64,000 nt of DNA from an uncultured Eubacteriales bacterium. GTDB lineage: Bacteria; Bacillota; Clostridia; Oscillospirales; Oscillospiraceae. Where the stretch lies: NCBI GenBank assembly GCA_900545495.1, contig UQZJ01000006.1:50460-114459 (forward strand), written 5' to 3'. The translations under genes and the position numbers were made by a program. Below are positions 1-7,561 of the stretch, piece by piece. Within the stretch, counting starts at the first letter, position 1. Each line of letters opens with the position of its first letter. The notes under the pieces are model-generated. The model worked only from the letters and a program-made list of their open reading frames with translations, was not told where the DNA came from and did not search any database.

Positions 1-776
1 AGCGGGCGCTGTCCATCGAAAAGGCGCGCAGTCCGCTGCCCTTCACATGGGAGGATGATGTGCCGCGCACCGTGGCCAGCGGCTGCGGCGGCGACGTGCG
101 CAAGGCCGTCAACGCCGTGGAGCTGCTGTACCGCTCGGCAAAGCCTGCTGACGGCGAGCTGCGGGTGACAAGGGACGACGCTTTACAACTCAGTCAGTGC
201 AGCGCCATGCGCTACGACAGGGAGGGCGATGACCACTACGATCTGCTGTCGGCGCTGCAAAAGTCCATCCGCGGCTCCGACCCGGATGCGGCGGTGTACT
301 ATCTGGGACGGCTGCTGGTGGCGGGCGACCTGCTCTCCCCCTGCCGACGGTTGCTGGTCATTGCGGCGGAGGATATCGGCCTCGCCTACCCGCAGGGTAT
401 CGTGGTCACAAAGGCCTGCGTGGACGCGGCCTTGCAGCTGGGCCTGCCGGAGGCGCGGCTCCCACTGGCGGAGGCCGCTGTGCTGCTGGCCACCGCACCC
501 AAGTCCAACAGCGCCCACAATGCCATTATCGCCGCCATGGAGGATATCCAGCGCGGCGCGGTGGGGGACATCCCCCGCCATCTGAAAAACGTCCATGCCG
601 ACAGTGCCGGTGCTGCCAAGGCGGCGGCCTACAAGTATCCCCACGCCTACCCCAACCACTATGTAAAGCAGAGATACTTGCCGGAATCACTGGGTGACAG
701 GACGTATTACGAGTACGGCCCCAACAAGACGGAGCAGGCTGCCAAGCGCTATTGGGACGACATCAAGGGGACATGA
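1..776 (+). CDS. rarA: RarA/MgsA-type replication-associated AAA+ ATPase, 3' part
   Basis: The reading frame is open from the window edge, so the start and the AAA+ ATPase core lie outside. What remains (about 257 residues) is the C-terminal half: the lid segment, the tetramerisation region (AAEDIGLAYPQG, then APKSNSAHNAI) and the typical C-terminal tail YKYPHAYPNHYVKQRYLP. The family acts at stalled replication forks together with SSB. The stop overlaps the region just before the next small gene, so the two are probably co-transcribed. The family assignment is firm; nothing can be said about the missing ATPase motifs. Confidence 0.93.
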   Translation, partial: RALSIEKARSPLPFTWEDDVPRTVASGCGGDVRKAVNAVELLYRSAKPADGELRVTRDDALQLSQCSAMRYDREGDDHYDLLSALQKSIRGSDPDAAVYYLGRLLVAGDLLSPCRRLLVIAAEDIGLAYPQGIVVTKACVDAALQLGLPEARLPLAEAAVLLATAPKSNSAHNAIIAAMEDIQRGAVGDIPRHLKNVHADSAGAAKAAAYKYPHAYPNHYVKQRYLPESLGDRTYYEYGPNKTEQAAKRYWDDIKGT

Positions 777-778
777 GC

Positions 779-970
779 ATGGAGCTGCATCTGAACGACA
801 TTCTCGAACTGAAAAAAGACCATCCCTGCGGCAGCCGCCGCTGGCAGGTGCTGCGGGTGGGGATGGATATCAAGCTGCGCTGTCTGGGCTGCGGCCACGA
901 GGTCATGCAGCCCCGCCGTAAGGTGGAGAAGATGATCAAACGCATCATACCGAAGGAGGAACTAAAATGA
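779..970 (+). CDS. DUF951 family small protein
   Basis: A 63-residue basic protein. It has a central CLGCG motif and a C-terminal RRKVEKMIKRI segment typical of DUF951, a family often found beside chromosome-partition or replication genes in Firmicutes. The second ATG (779) is chosen because AAGGGG at 765-770 lies 8 nt upstream; the earlier in-frame ATG at 773 would leave only 2 nt. The gene overlaps the end of rarA and its stop overlaps the next start, so it is a middle gene of a small operon. Function is unknown; the two cysteines could bind a metal. Confidence 0.8.
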   Translation: MELHLNDILELKKDHPCGSRRWQVLRVGMDIKLRCLGCGHEVMQPRRKVEKMIKRIIPKEELK

Positions 971-1065
971 GACCGAAATGGGTACGCTACATGGCCATGG
1001 GCATCGCGCTGCTGCTGGCTGTGGTCATGCTGGTATCGCTGGTGCTGCCGTACATCGGACTGTGA
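967..1065 (+). CDS. 32-residue single-span membrane peptide
   Basis: The ATG overlaps the TGA of the DUF951 gene (ATGA at 967-970), which suggests translational coupling. The product begins with a basic MRPKWVRY followed by about 22 hydrophobic residues (MGIALLLAVVMLVSLVLPYIGL) and ends directly after the helix. It looks like an N-in single transmembrane peptide. No family is recognised. The coupling and the positive-inside rule support its being real; length is the main doubt. Confidence 0.55.
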   Translation: MRPKWVRYMAMGIALLLAVVMLVSLVLPYIGL

Positions 1066-1072
1066 GGCGGCC

Positions 1073-1363
1073 GTGAAGCACTGTATTCTTGCCAAATACC
1101 GGGCGGAGGTCTATCCCCACCGGGAGGCGCTGCTGCCTCGTATTCGGGAGATCTTCGCCCCGCTTACGGATCTGGCGGGTATCCACGGTGTCCGCGTCTA
1201 TCCCAACTGCGTGGCGCGGGACAACCGGTACGATGTGCTGATCGTGCTGGACATGGAGCGGGACGCACTGCCGCTATACGACACCTCTGCGCCGCATCAC
1301 CTCTGGAAGGAGGAATTCGGCCCACTGCTGGCGCAAAAAGCGATTTTTGATTTTGAAGCGTGA
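1073..1363 (+). CDS. Small Dabb-like (alpha/beta barrel) hypothetical protein
   Basis: A 96-residue protein starting with GTG 8 nt after the preceding stop, with a purine-rich GAGGCGG just upstream. The pattern 'ILAKYRAEVYPHREALLPRI' then 'VRVYPNCVARDNRYDVLIVLDME' then 'LYDTSAPHHLWKEEFGPLL' resembles the stress-responsive dimeric A/B barrel (Dabb) fold, with two strand-helix units and a late His. The role is unknown. It is the last gene of the rarA operon, followed by an intrinsic terminator. Confidence 0.6.
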   Translation: MKHCILAKYRAEVYPHREALLPRIREIFAPLTDLAGIHGVRVYPNCVARDNRYDVLIVLDMERDALPLYDTSAPHHLWKEEFGPLLAQKAIFDFEA

Positions 1364-1366
1364 ACG

Positions 1367-1397
1367 AAAGCTCTCCGGCATAGCCGGAGAGCTTTTG
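1367..1397 (+). terminator. Intrinsic terminator after the rarA operon
   Basis: Perfect hairpin AGCTCTCCGGC/GCCGGAGAGCT with a short ATA loop, ending in TTTT at 1393-1396. Confidence 0.85.
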
Positions 1398-1448
1398 CGC
1401 ATCAACCTCGGGGGAAAGGCTCGTCCTTTTCCCGGAGGCTTTCTTTTT

Positions 1449-1481
1449 CTGACGGTTTTCTTTGCCGCCGTGTCCTATAAT
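1449..1481 (+). promoter_or_regulatory. Candidate spoIIG promoter with long spacer
   Basis: TATAAT at 1476-1481 is preceded by CTGACG at 1449-1454, a 21-bp spacer. The B. subtilis spoIIG promoter also has an abnormally long spacer (22 bp) and needs Spo0A. I see no convincing Spo0A box here, so the resemblance is suggestive only. Confidence 0.4.
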
Positions 1482-1501
1482 GGACGGGCGAGGTGAGAGC
1501 A

Positions 1502-2425
1502 ATGGTGGTGTATCTGGATCGGGTATTCCTGCTGAACCTGCTGCTGGACTACCTGCTTTTGCTGTCGGCGGCACAGCTGTCGGGTCGGACGCTGCACCGT
1601 CTGCGGCTGCTGCTGTGCGCCGCGGGAGGCGGCATCTACGCGGCGGTGACATTCCTGCCGGGCTGTGGATTCCTCCGCCAAGCGGTGTGCCAGCTCGCAG
1701 CCGGAAGCATCATGGCGCTGTGTGCCTATGGCGGAAGGCGGCGGCCGACGCTGCTTTTTCTGCTGTTGTCCGGAGGGCTGGCGGGATTCGTGCTGGCACT
1801 GGGGCTGTGGGTCGGATCGCCCACCGGGCTGCTGCACCGGCTCTATCGGGGCGAGGTAAGCTGGCGGCTGCTCATCGGCTCGGCACTGGTATTCTATTTT
1901 TTGCTGCGCCTGCTGCTGGGGCAGGGCGCACGTCATGGGGGAGGAGAGCTATTGAAGATCACCATATCCGTCTGCGGACGGAAGCAGACCGTCACGGCGC
2001 TGCACGACACCGGAAACACCCTGCGGGATCCGGTATCGGGCCGTCCGGCACTGGTGCTGGAGCGCGGCGCGGCGGAGGAGTTGTGGCCGCCGTCGGTGGC
2101 GGCAGTATTGGCCTCCGGGTTGCCGCCGGAGGAAAAAATGGCGCGGCTCCACCGGCAGGGGGCGGGCATCCTCTTTTCACTGCTGCCCTTTCGCAGCGTA
2201 GGCACACCGGCGGGGCTGCTGCTGGCCGCCCGCAGCGACTACATAGAGATCGATGGTCGCCGCTATCCCCGGACGCCGGTGGCACTGTCAGATCACCCCG
2301 TCAGTGACGGCGGCGGCTATCACGCCCTGTGGGGCGACCCGGAGGGGAAGGAGGTGAAGGGACGTGCTGACAGCACTGCTGCACCGTCTACGGACGTTTC
2401 TGCGCAGACTCCGCAGGCCGGATAA
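1502..2425 (+). CDS. spoIIGA: Pro-sigma-E processing aspartic protease SpoIIGA
   Basis: A 307-residue protein. The N-terminal half (residues 1-150) holds about five membrane helices, starting VVYLDRVFLLNLLLDYLLLL as in known SpoIIGA. The C-terminal half carries the protease motif HDTGNTLRDP with the catalytic Asp. In the mother-cell septal membrane it cleaves the pro-sequence of sigma-E after activation by SpoIIR, which is also in this window at 41585. The ATG at 1502 is chosen over GTG 1493 because AGGTGAG lies between them. The gene overlaps sigE by 62 nt, far more than the usual adjacent arrangement. Confidence 0.95.
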   Translation: MVVYLDRVFLLNLLLDYLLLLSAAQLSGRTLHRLRLLLCAAGGGIYAAVTFLPGCGFLRQAVCQLAAGSIMALCAYGGRRRPTLLFLLLSGGLAGFVLALGLWVGSPTGLLHRLYRGEVSWRLLIGSALVFYFLLRLLLGQGARHGGGELLKITISVCGRKQTVTALHDTGNTLRDPVSGRPALVLERGAAEELWPPSVAAVLASGLPPEEKMARLHRQGAGILFSLLPFRSVGTPAGLLLAARSDYIEIDGRRYPRTPVALSDHPVSDGGGYHALWGDPEGKEVKGRADSTAAPSTDVSAQTPQAG

Positions 2426-3071
2426 GGTCATGTATATCGGCGGCAGCGACACCCTGCCGCCGCCGCTGCCCCGGGACGAGGAGGCGGCGCTGCTGGCCCG
2501 GCTGGACGGAGGCGAGCTGTCGGTGCGGCAGACCCTCATCGAGCGGAATCTGCGGCTGGTGGTGTACATTGCCCGCCGCTTTGAGAACACCGGCATCAAC
2601 ATCGAGGATCTGATCTCCATCGGCACCATCGGGCTGATCAAGGCCATTAACACGTTTCGTACCGACAAGAATATCAAGCTGGCCACCTACGCCTCCCGCT
2701 GCATCGAAAACGAGATCCTTATGTACCTGCGGAAGAACAGCGGCAGCCGCGTGGAGGTCAGCTTCGACGAGCCGCTGAACACCGACTGGGACGGCAAGGA
2801 GCTGCTGCTCAGCGATGTGCTGGGTACGGACAGCGACGTGGTCATGCGTCCCATCGAGGCGGATGCAGACCGCCAGATGCTGGCGGAGGCGGTGGCAAAG
2901 CTGAGCCCCCGCGAGCGGGATATCATCACCATGCGGTTTGGGCTGGGGTGCGGCAGAGAACTGACCCAGAAGGAGGTGGCAGACCGGTTGGGCATCTCCC
3001 AGTCCTACATCTCACGGCTGGAAAAGCGCATCATCCTGCGGCTCCGCAGAGAGATCCTGCGCATGAGTTAA
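2364..3071 (+). CDS. sigE: RNA polymerase sporulation sigma factor SigE (pro-form)
   Basis: A 235-residue sigma-70 family protein. Residues 1-23 form a basic amphipathic pro-sequence (LLHRLRTFLRRLRR), followed by the processing-site context MYIGGSDTLPPPL, nearly the same as in Bacillus pro-sigma-E. Region 2 (ERNLRLVVYIARRFENTGIN) and the region 4 helix-turn-helix (KEVADRLGISQSYISRLEKR) are intact. GTG start with GAGGTGAAGG at 2351-2360. After cleavage by SpoIIGA it directs early mother-cell transcription. The usual downstream sigG is absent and a terminator follows directly. Confidence 0.97.
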   Translation: MLTALLHRLRTFLRRLRRPDKVMYIGGSDTLPPPLPRDEEAALLARLDGGELSVRQTLIERNLRLVVYIARRFENTGINIEDLISIGTIGLIKAINTFRTDKNIKLATYASRCIENEILMYLRKNSGSRVEVSFDEPLNTDWDGKELLLSDVLGTDSDVVMRPIEADADRQMLAEAVAKLSPRERDIITMRFGLGCGRELTQKEVADRLGISQSYISRLEKRIILRLRREILRMS

Positions 3072-3072
3072 A

Positions 3073-3108
3073 AAAGGCTGTGAAGGCGATAGCCTTCACA
3101 GCCTTTTG
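3073..3108 (+). terminator. Intrinsic terminator after sigE
   Basis: Hairpin AAGGCTGTGAAGGC/GCCTTCACAGCCTT with a 3-4 nt loop and TTTT. It lies between the convergent sigE and XRE genes and may serve both. Confidence 0.85.
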
Positions 3109-3116
3109 CTGTCAAG

Positions 3117-3848
3117 TTATTGCAGGAACAGGGAGGCGGGACGGTTGATGACCATCATGTTGTAGTACCGCAGCAGATGGTAGTCGTCCTTGTCCAGCTT
3201 GATGGTGTTCATCAACCGCTCTGTTTCGTCCAGCGGCTCCTTGGAGATCAGCGCCTTCAGCGCGATGGGGGCGAAGAAGGGGGTGGAGCCGATGCCGGAG
3301 ACCAGTCCAATGGCCGGGGTGCGGTTGGACATGGGGTTGAGCATACAGATATACATTTTTTCCGCCTCGTTGATCTGGTTGGTCATCACCATGTGGGTGA
3401 TGGTGTCGTAGGCCTTCATCTCACCGGTAAAGAGATGCTGGCAGCGATCCGGCTCGGAGAAGGAGGCGACACCCAGATACAGTGTGACCTCAATGGTCTC
3501 CCGATCCGCGGCGCGGGAGAAGCGCAGCAGGGAGCGCACCATCTGCCGCACGCGGCCGTCGTAGTAGTACATATAGGCCAGCGACTGATTGAAGTAGTTG
3601 TTCTTGGGCAGGGAGGTGTCCTGATGGAACACCGGCGGCTGGTAGTCGATAAAGCACTTGAGGTCGATCTCCAGCGCCTGCGCAATGTCGTAGAGCGTCT
3701 CGATGTCGATGGTGATGGCGCCGTTCTCGTACTTGGACAGCGTGGCCTTGCTCTTGTTGATCATAGCGGAGAACTGCTCGATGGTATAGCCTCTGCTCTT
3801 TCGATATTTTTTGATACGCTGCCCCACAAAGTAAGAAAAAGAACTCAT
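3117..3848 (-). CDS. XRE-family transcriptional regulator with large C-terminal domain
   Basis: A 243-residue protein. Residues 5-65 form a helix-turn-helix (RIKKYRKSRGYTIEQFSAMI, then KATLSKYENGAITID). The remaining 180 residues are helical (LAYMYYYDGRVRQMVRSLLRFS and onward) and resemble no domain I can name; they probably sense a ligand or partner. ATG 3848 is chosen because AGGAGG lies 8 nt upstream; GTG 3857 lies inside that ribosome-binding site. It is monocistronic, and a palindrome sits inside its promoter, which suggests autoregulation. Confidence 0.8.
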   Translation of the reverse strand: MSSFSYFVGQRIKKYRKSRGYTIEQFSAMINKSKATLSKYENGAITIDIETLYDIAQALEIDLKCFIDYQPPVFHQDTSLPKNNYFNQSLAYMYYYDGRVRQMVRSLLRFSRAADRETIEVTLYLGVASFSEPDRCQHLFTGEMKAYDTITHMVMTNQINEAEKMYICMLNPMSNRTPAIGLVSGIGSTPFFAPIALKALISKEPLDETERLMNTIKLDKDDYHLLRYYNMMVINRPASLFLQ

Positions 3849-3874
3849 TTGCGTCACCTCCTGCTAACAGTGCA

Positions 3875-3903
3875 ATCATACCAAACATTTGGTAGGAAGT
3901 CAA
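3875..3903 (-). promoter_or_regulatory. Promoter of the XRE regulator
   Basis: On the minus strand TTGACT (3903-3898), 17-bp spacer, TATGAT (3880-3875). The -10 is 27 nt upstream of the chosen start codon. Confidence 0.8.
3879..3894. promoter_or_regulatory. Palindromic operator inside the XRE promoter
   Basis: TACCAAACATTTGGTA is a perfect 7-bp inverted repeat with a 2-bp centre. It fills the spacer and overlaps two bases of the -10, the classic place for a self-repressing XRE operator. Confidence 0.65.
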
Positions 3904-4084
3904 CAATTAGTTTCGGAGAATGAAACAAGTTTTCCTTGTGTTTTCGCACAAATAAACGATGAGGGAGAGGGGGACGGTATTGCGACAGGCCGGTGCGGGG
4001 TGTTGTGGCAGGTCGGCATGGGAATCCGCCCCCAAGCAGCGCGGTATGCGCGGCGCAAAGGACCTCCCTGAAACGTCACCAACG

Positions 4085-4117
4085 AAAAGAAGTCCGACCC
4101 ATACGGGTCGGACTTCT
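4085..4117 (-). terminator. Intrinsic terminator of the oxidoreductase operon
   Basis: Hairpin AGAAGTCCGACCC/GGGTCGGACTTCT with loop ATAC; on the minus strand it is followed by TTTT. The 3904-4084 stretch between this and the XRE promoter shows nothing else I can name. Confidence 0.85.
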
Positions 4118-4141
4118 CTGTTCCAATGTAGGGGAGAGGCC

Positions 4142-4678
4142 TTACTTGGCGGCTTCCATGCCGGCCAGCAGAGCCTTCTTGTTGCCCTCCAGGAAGCGGG
4201 CCTTCTTCTCGCCCAGCTCAATGCGGATGGCTTCCATCATGCTCTCCACGGAGGTGACGGGAGCCTTAGCCAGAGTGGAGCCGAGGATGGCCACGTTGGC
4301 GCCCTTGGGGTTGCCGATGGACTCGGCAATGCCGTTGGCGTCGCAGTACACCACGGTGATGTCGTCACGGACGGCCTTGCGGTCGATGATGCTGCTGTTG
4401 ATGACCAGCACGCCGCCGGGCTTCACATGACCCTCAAACTTGTCCAGAGAAGGACGGTTCATCGCGACGATCACATCGGCCTTGTCCACCAGGGGGGAGG
4501 CGACGGGATCATCGGAAACGATGACGGAGCAGTTGGCGGTACCACCGCGCATCTCGGGGCCGTAGGAAGGCAGCCAGGAAACGTGCTTGCCATCCAGCAT
4601 GCAGGCCATGGCCACGAACTTACCGATCAGGAGCATACCCTGACCGCCGAAACCGGCAAAAATGAAGGTTTTTTCCAT
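4142..4678 (-). CDS. 2-oxoacid:ferredoxin oxidoreductase gamma subunit
   Basis: 178 residues starting with IFAGFGGQGMLLIGK, the glycine-rich motif of the pyruvate/ketoisovalerate oxidoreductase catalytic gamma domain, and containing SYGPEMRGGTANC. In four-subunit enzymes this chain contributes to the CoA site. It is the last gene of an operon with beta, alpha and ferredoxin subunits, separated from beta by one nucleotide. Substrate (2-ketoisovalerate, 2-oxoglutarate or other) cannot be fixed from sequence; the VorABCD type is my best guess. Confidence 0.92.
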   Translation of the reverse strand: MEKTFIFAGFGGQGMLLIGKFVAMACMLDGKHVSWLPSYGPEMRGGTANCSVIVSDDPVASPLVDKADVIVAMNRPSLDKFEGHVKPGGVLVINSSIIDRKAVRDDITVVYCDANGIAESIGNPKGANVAILGSTLAKAPVTSVESMMEAIRIELGEKKARFLEGNKKALLAGMEAAK

Positions 4679-4679
4679 A

Positions 4680-5426
4680 TTACTCGGCCTCCTTGTCTTT
4701 GTACACGCCCAGCGGGTAATAGGGGATCATGTTCTTCTCCAGCCAGTCCAGAGCCTCCACAGGAGACAGACCCCAGTTGGTGGGGCAGGTGGACAGCACT
4801 TCGATCATGCAGAAGCCCTTACCCTCCATCTGCAGGCGGAATGCCTTGGCGATGGCCTTCTTGGCCTTGGCGATGTTGGCGGTGTTGTTGACGGCCACGC
4901 GCTCGATGTAGTAGGAGCTGGGCACAGCGGCCAGCATCTCGCTCATCTTGATGGGCAGACCGCTCCATTCCTCACTGCGGCCGGCGGGGCAGGTAGTAGC
5001 CTTCTGGCCGATCAGGGTGGTGGGAGCCATCTGGCCGCCGGTCATGCCGTAAATGGCATTGTTGACGAAGATGGTGGTGATCTTCTCACCGCGGTGTGCG
5101 GCGTGAACGATCTCAGCGGTACCGATGGAGGCCAGGTCGCCGTCGCCCTGATAGGTGAACACCAGCGTGTCCTTGCCGACGGCGCGCTTGATACCGGTGG
5201 CAACTGCGGGAGCGCGGCCGTGAGCAGCCTCGTACATATCGCAGTTGAAGTAGTCATAGGCAAACACGGAGCAGCCCACGGGAGCCACGCCGATGACCTT
5301 GCCATCCAGGTTCATCTCATCGATGACCTCGGCCACCAGACGGTGAATGATACCGTGGTTGCAGCCGGGGCAGTAATGGAACTGCTTGTCAGTCAGCAGC
5401 TTTGTCTTTTCAAACAGTACAGCCAT
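4680..5426 (-). CDS. 2-oxoacid:ferredoxin oxidoreductase beta subunit (TPP-binding)
   Basis: 248 residues. The thiamine-diphosphate motif is visible as GDGDLASIG followed by FVNNAIYGMTGGQMAPTT (GDG...NN spacing). Conserved cysteines occur in CPGCNHG near the N-terminus, where these enzymes often bind an Fe-S cluster. With alpha it forms the active site that decarboxylates a 2-oxoacid, passing electrons to ferredoxin and making acyl-CoA. The genes either side are the alpha and gamma subunits, spaced by one nucleotide each. Confidence 0.94.
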   Translation of the reverse strand: MAVLFEKTKLLTDKQFHYCPGCNHGIIHRLVAEVIDEMNLDGKVIGVAPVGCSVFAYDYFNCDMYEAAHGRAPAVATGIKRAVGKDTLVFTYQGDGDLASIGTAEIVHAAHRGEKITTIFVNNAIYGMTGGQMAPTTLIGQKATTCPAGRSEEWSGLPIKMSEMLAAVPSSYYIERVAVNNTANIAKAKKAIAKAFRLQMEGKGFCMIEVLSTCPTNWGLSPVEALDWLEKNMIPYYPLGVYKDKEAE

Positions 5427-5427
5427 C

Positions 5428-6507
5428 TTATTTACCCTCCTTCATGCTCAGGATCTTCTCAACGATCTCGGTGGTGGAGGGCATCTGGCTGCCGCAGTGA
5501 CCGAAGAAGTCCACGTGCTTGGCGCCGTTGATGGCCAGCTTCACGTCCTCCAGCATCTGGCCTTCGTTCAGCTCCACGTCCAGAACGGCCTTCACGCTGG
5601 GCTGGCAGCAAGCCTCGCGCACAGCGTCATAGGGGAAGGGCCACACGGTGATGGGACGAACCAGACCGACGTTGATGCCCTTTTCCTTCAGCTCGGCGAT
5701 AGCGCTCTTGGCGATACGAGCCACGGTGCCGAAGGCGGTGATGATGTAGTCGGCGTTCTCGCAGTTGTAGGCCTCCCACATCTGCTCGTTGTCGACGACA
5801 TTCTTGTACATAGCCTGCAGCTCGTCGTTGTGGACAGCCAGGCTCTCGGTGTCGATATAGATGGAGTTGATGATGCCGCGCTTTGCAGGATCGTCGCCGG
5901 GCTTCCAGCCGGTGCAGGCCCAGGGCTTCTTCTCGGGATCGACCTTGTAGTCCACCATCTCGGGCAGCTCCACGGGCTCCATCATTTGGGCGATGATACC
6001 ATCGGCCAGGAACAGGACGGGAATACGATACTTCTCGGCCTTGTCGTAAGCGCCCATCATCAGGTCAATGAACTCCTGCACGGAGGAGGGAGCGAAGGTC
6101 AGCAGGTGATAGTCACCGTTGCCGCCGCCCTTGACGCCCTGGAAATAGTCGCCCTGAGAGGCCTGAATGTTGCCCAGACCGGGGCCGCCGCGCATCACGT
6201 TGACGATGACGCAGGGAACCATGGCGCCCGCGCAGTAGGAAATACCTTCCTGCTTCAGGGACACGCCGGGGCTGGAAGAAGAGGTGATGACACGGGCGCC
6301 GGTGCCGCCGGCACCGTAGACCATGTTGATAGCCGCGACCTCGGACTCGGCCTGCAGGAAGCAGCCGCCGACCTCGGGCATACGTGCGGACATGTATTCG
6401 GGGATCTCCGTCTGCGGAGTGATGGGGTAACCGAAGAAATAGCGTGCGCCGGCACGAATGGCGGCTTCCGCAATAGCTTCGCTACCCTTCATAAGAGTCA
6501 AAGCCAT
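5428..6507 (-). CDS. 2-oxoacid:ferredoxin oxidoreductase alpha subunit
   Basis: 359 residues with the pyrimidine-binding domain start FFGYPITPQTEIPEYM, the QAESEVAAINMVYGA activating-Glu region and SSPGVSLKQEGISY. The sequence is closest in feel to proteins annotated VorB (3-methyl-2-oxobutanoate:ferredoxin oxidoreductase), but related enzymes use 2-oxoglutarate. A strong ribosome-binding site (AAGGAGG) precedes the ATG. The operon context with an aminotransferase upstream suggests amino-acid fermentation. Confidence 0.94.
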   Translation of the reverse strand: MALTLMKGSEAIAEAAIRAGARYFFGYPITPQTEIPEYMSARMPEVGGCFLQAESEVAAINMVYGAGGTGARVITSSSSPGVSLKQEGISYCAGAMVPCVIVNVMRGGPGLGNIQASQGDYFQGVKGGGNGDYHLLTFAPSSVQEFIDLMMGAYDKAEKYRIPVLFLADGIIAQMMEPVELPEMVDYKVDPEKKPWACTGWKPGDDPAKRGIINSIYIDTESLAVHNDELQAMYKNVVDNEQMWEAYNCENADYIITAFGTVARIAKSAIAELKEKGINVGLVRPITVWPFPYDAVREACCQPSVKAVLDVELNEGQMLEDVKLAINGAKHVDFFGHCGSQMPSTTEIVEKILSMKEGK

Positions 6508-6519
6508 GTTTTTTCCTCC

Positions 6520-6729
6520 TTAGTCTTTTTCAATACGGATTACCACATCAGGGCAGGTACGCGCACAGGAAGTACAGCCGATGCAGGCTTCCATGTTGAT
6601 GACCTCCGCCGGATGATAGCCCTTAGCGTTGATGCGAGTCTTGGACAGCTCAATGATGTGCTTGGGACAAGCTCTTGCGCACAGGCCGCAGCCCTTGCAC
6701 AGGTTTTCGTCGATGGTAACTCTTACCAC
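6520..6729 (-). CDS. 2-oxoacid:ferredoxin oxidoreductase delta subunit, 2[4Fe-4S] ferredoxin
   Basis: 69 residues with two complete four-cysteine motifs, CKGCGLCARACP and CIGCTSCARTCP, each ligating a [4Fe-4S] cluster. It is the electron-transfer subunit of the oxidoreductase encoded immediately downstream. The start is GTG, with AGAGGTG upstream. Confidence 0.93.
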   Translation of the reverse strand: MVRVTIDENLCKGCGLCARACPKHIIELSKTRINAKGYHPAEVINMEACIGCTSCARTCPDVVIRIEKD

Positions 6730-6804
6730 TCTCTACACCTCTTTTCCTCAAATTCCTCTTGCTGTTTCTATCTACTACCCCCGAAAAGGGGAGGTATGCG
6801 GGGT

Positions 6805-7542
6805 TTAATACATATCCTTGTGCGGATTCTTGGTGTTCAGTCCATACTCGATGTAGGAATCCCAGTCGCGGTGCATATACACGTCGATGGCCACGGGCTT
6901 TCCCACATACTTCGGGTCCGGGTCACGGGCCAGAAATGCATCGAGGATATCCTTCTTACCGGTGGTGTATGCCACGGGGATACCGGTGAGATCCACCACC
7001 TGCCGCAGCAGCTCATAGCCGTCCCACAGATCGTCCGCACTGGTCATGGTGGACAGGTTGGTATTGTTGATCATACCGGTGATCTGCAATCTGGCATGGG
7101 TCTGCATCCCCTCCTGCAGCCGGTGGATCTTCTCCACCGTGCTGGCAAGAGGGCGACGAATATTTACAACGTTCAGCACTTCCAGAGCACCGGGCTCCAG
7201 TGCCATAAAGTCCCGATGGTAGCGGCCCAGCGCCGTGGCGCCTACATCATCGCCGCCCACATCGAAAATGACCGTGTCCCAATCCAGTACAAAGGCGGAC
7301 GACACCTCGGCGGGAAGGGAGAGCGTCTCAATACCGGAGCAGGCGAAGTTGGGGGAGACCAGCCGGATCTCCTTCTGTTCCACCATCTTGCCCCGCTCGG
7401 TCAGTCGGAAGTAGGTATTCACCATATCCAGATCCAGCAGCTCCGTTCTGTCGCCGCGGGCCGCTGCCTGCATGGCGAAGTTCAGAGCCAGCTCGCTCTT
7501 GCCGCTGCCGTAGTTGCCGATGAGCACTTTGACGTCTTTCAT
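6805..7542 (-). CDS. P-loop ATPase of unknown role in the oxidoreductase operon
   Basis: 245 residues. A Walker A motif GNYGSGKSE starts at residue 9, DLDMVNTYF resembles the deviant switch region of ParA/MinD-like or CobQ-like NTPases, and VIFDVGGDDVG fits Walker B. No DNA-binding part is visible. It lies between the aminotransferase and the ferredoxin subunit in the same direction. An accessory role such as cofactor or cluster loading is possible, but this is only context. A short GC-rich hairpin (about 6780-6797) lies just downstream, in the 75-nt gap before the ferredoxin gene. Confidence 0.75.
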   Translation of the reverse strand: MKDVKVLIGNYGSGKSELALNFAMQAAARGDRTELLDLDMVNTYFRLTERGKMVEQKEIRLVSPNFACSGIETLSLPAEVSSAFVLDWDTVIFDVGGDDVGATALGRYHRDFMALEPGALEVLNVVNIRRPLASTVEKIHRLQEGMQTHARLQITGMINNTNLSTMTSADDLWDGYELLRQVVDLTGIPVAYTTGKKDILDAFLARDPDPKYVGKPVAIDVYMHRDWDSYIEYGLNTKNPHKDMY

Positions 7543-7561
7543 GGATGCTGTGTCTCCTTGT

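Noticed and set aside
3849..3857. GTG 3857 as start of the XRE regulator
   Set aside because: The GTG lies within the AGGAGGTG ribosome-binding site; ATG 3848 has ideal spacing.
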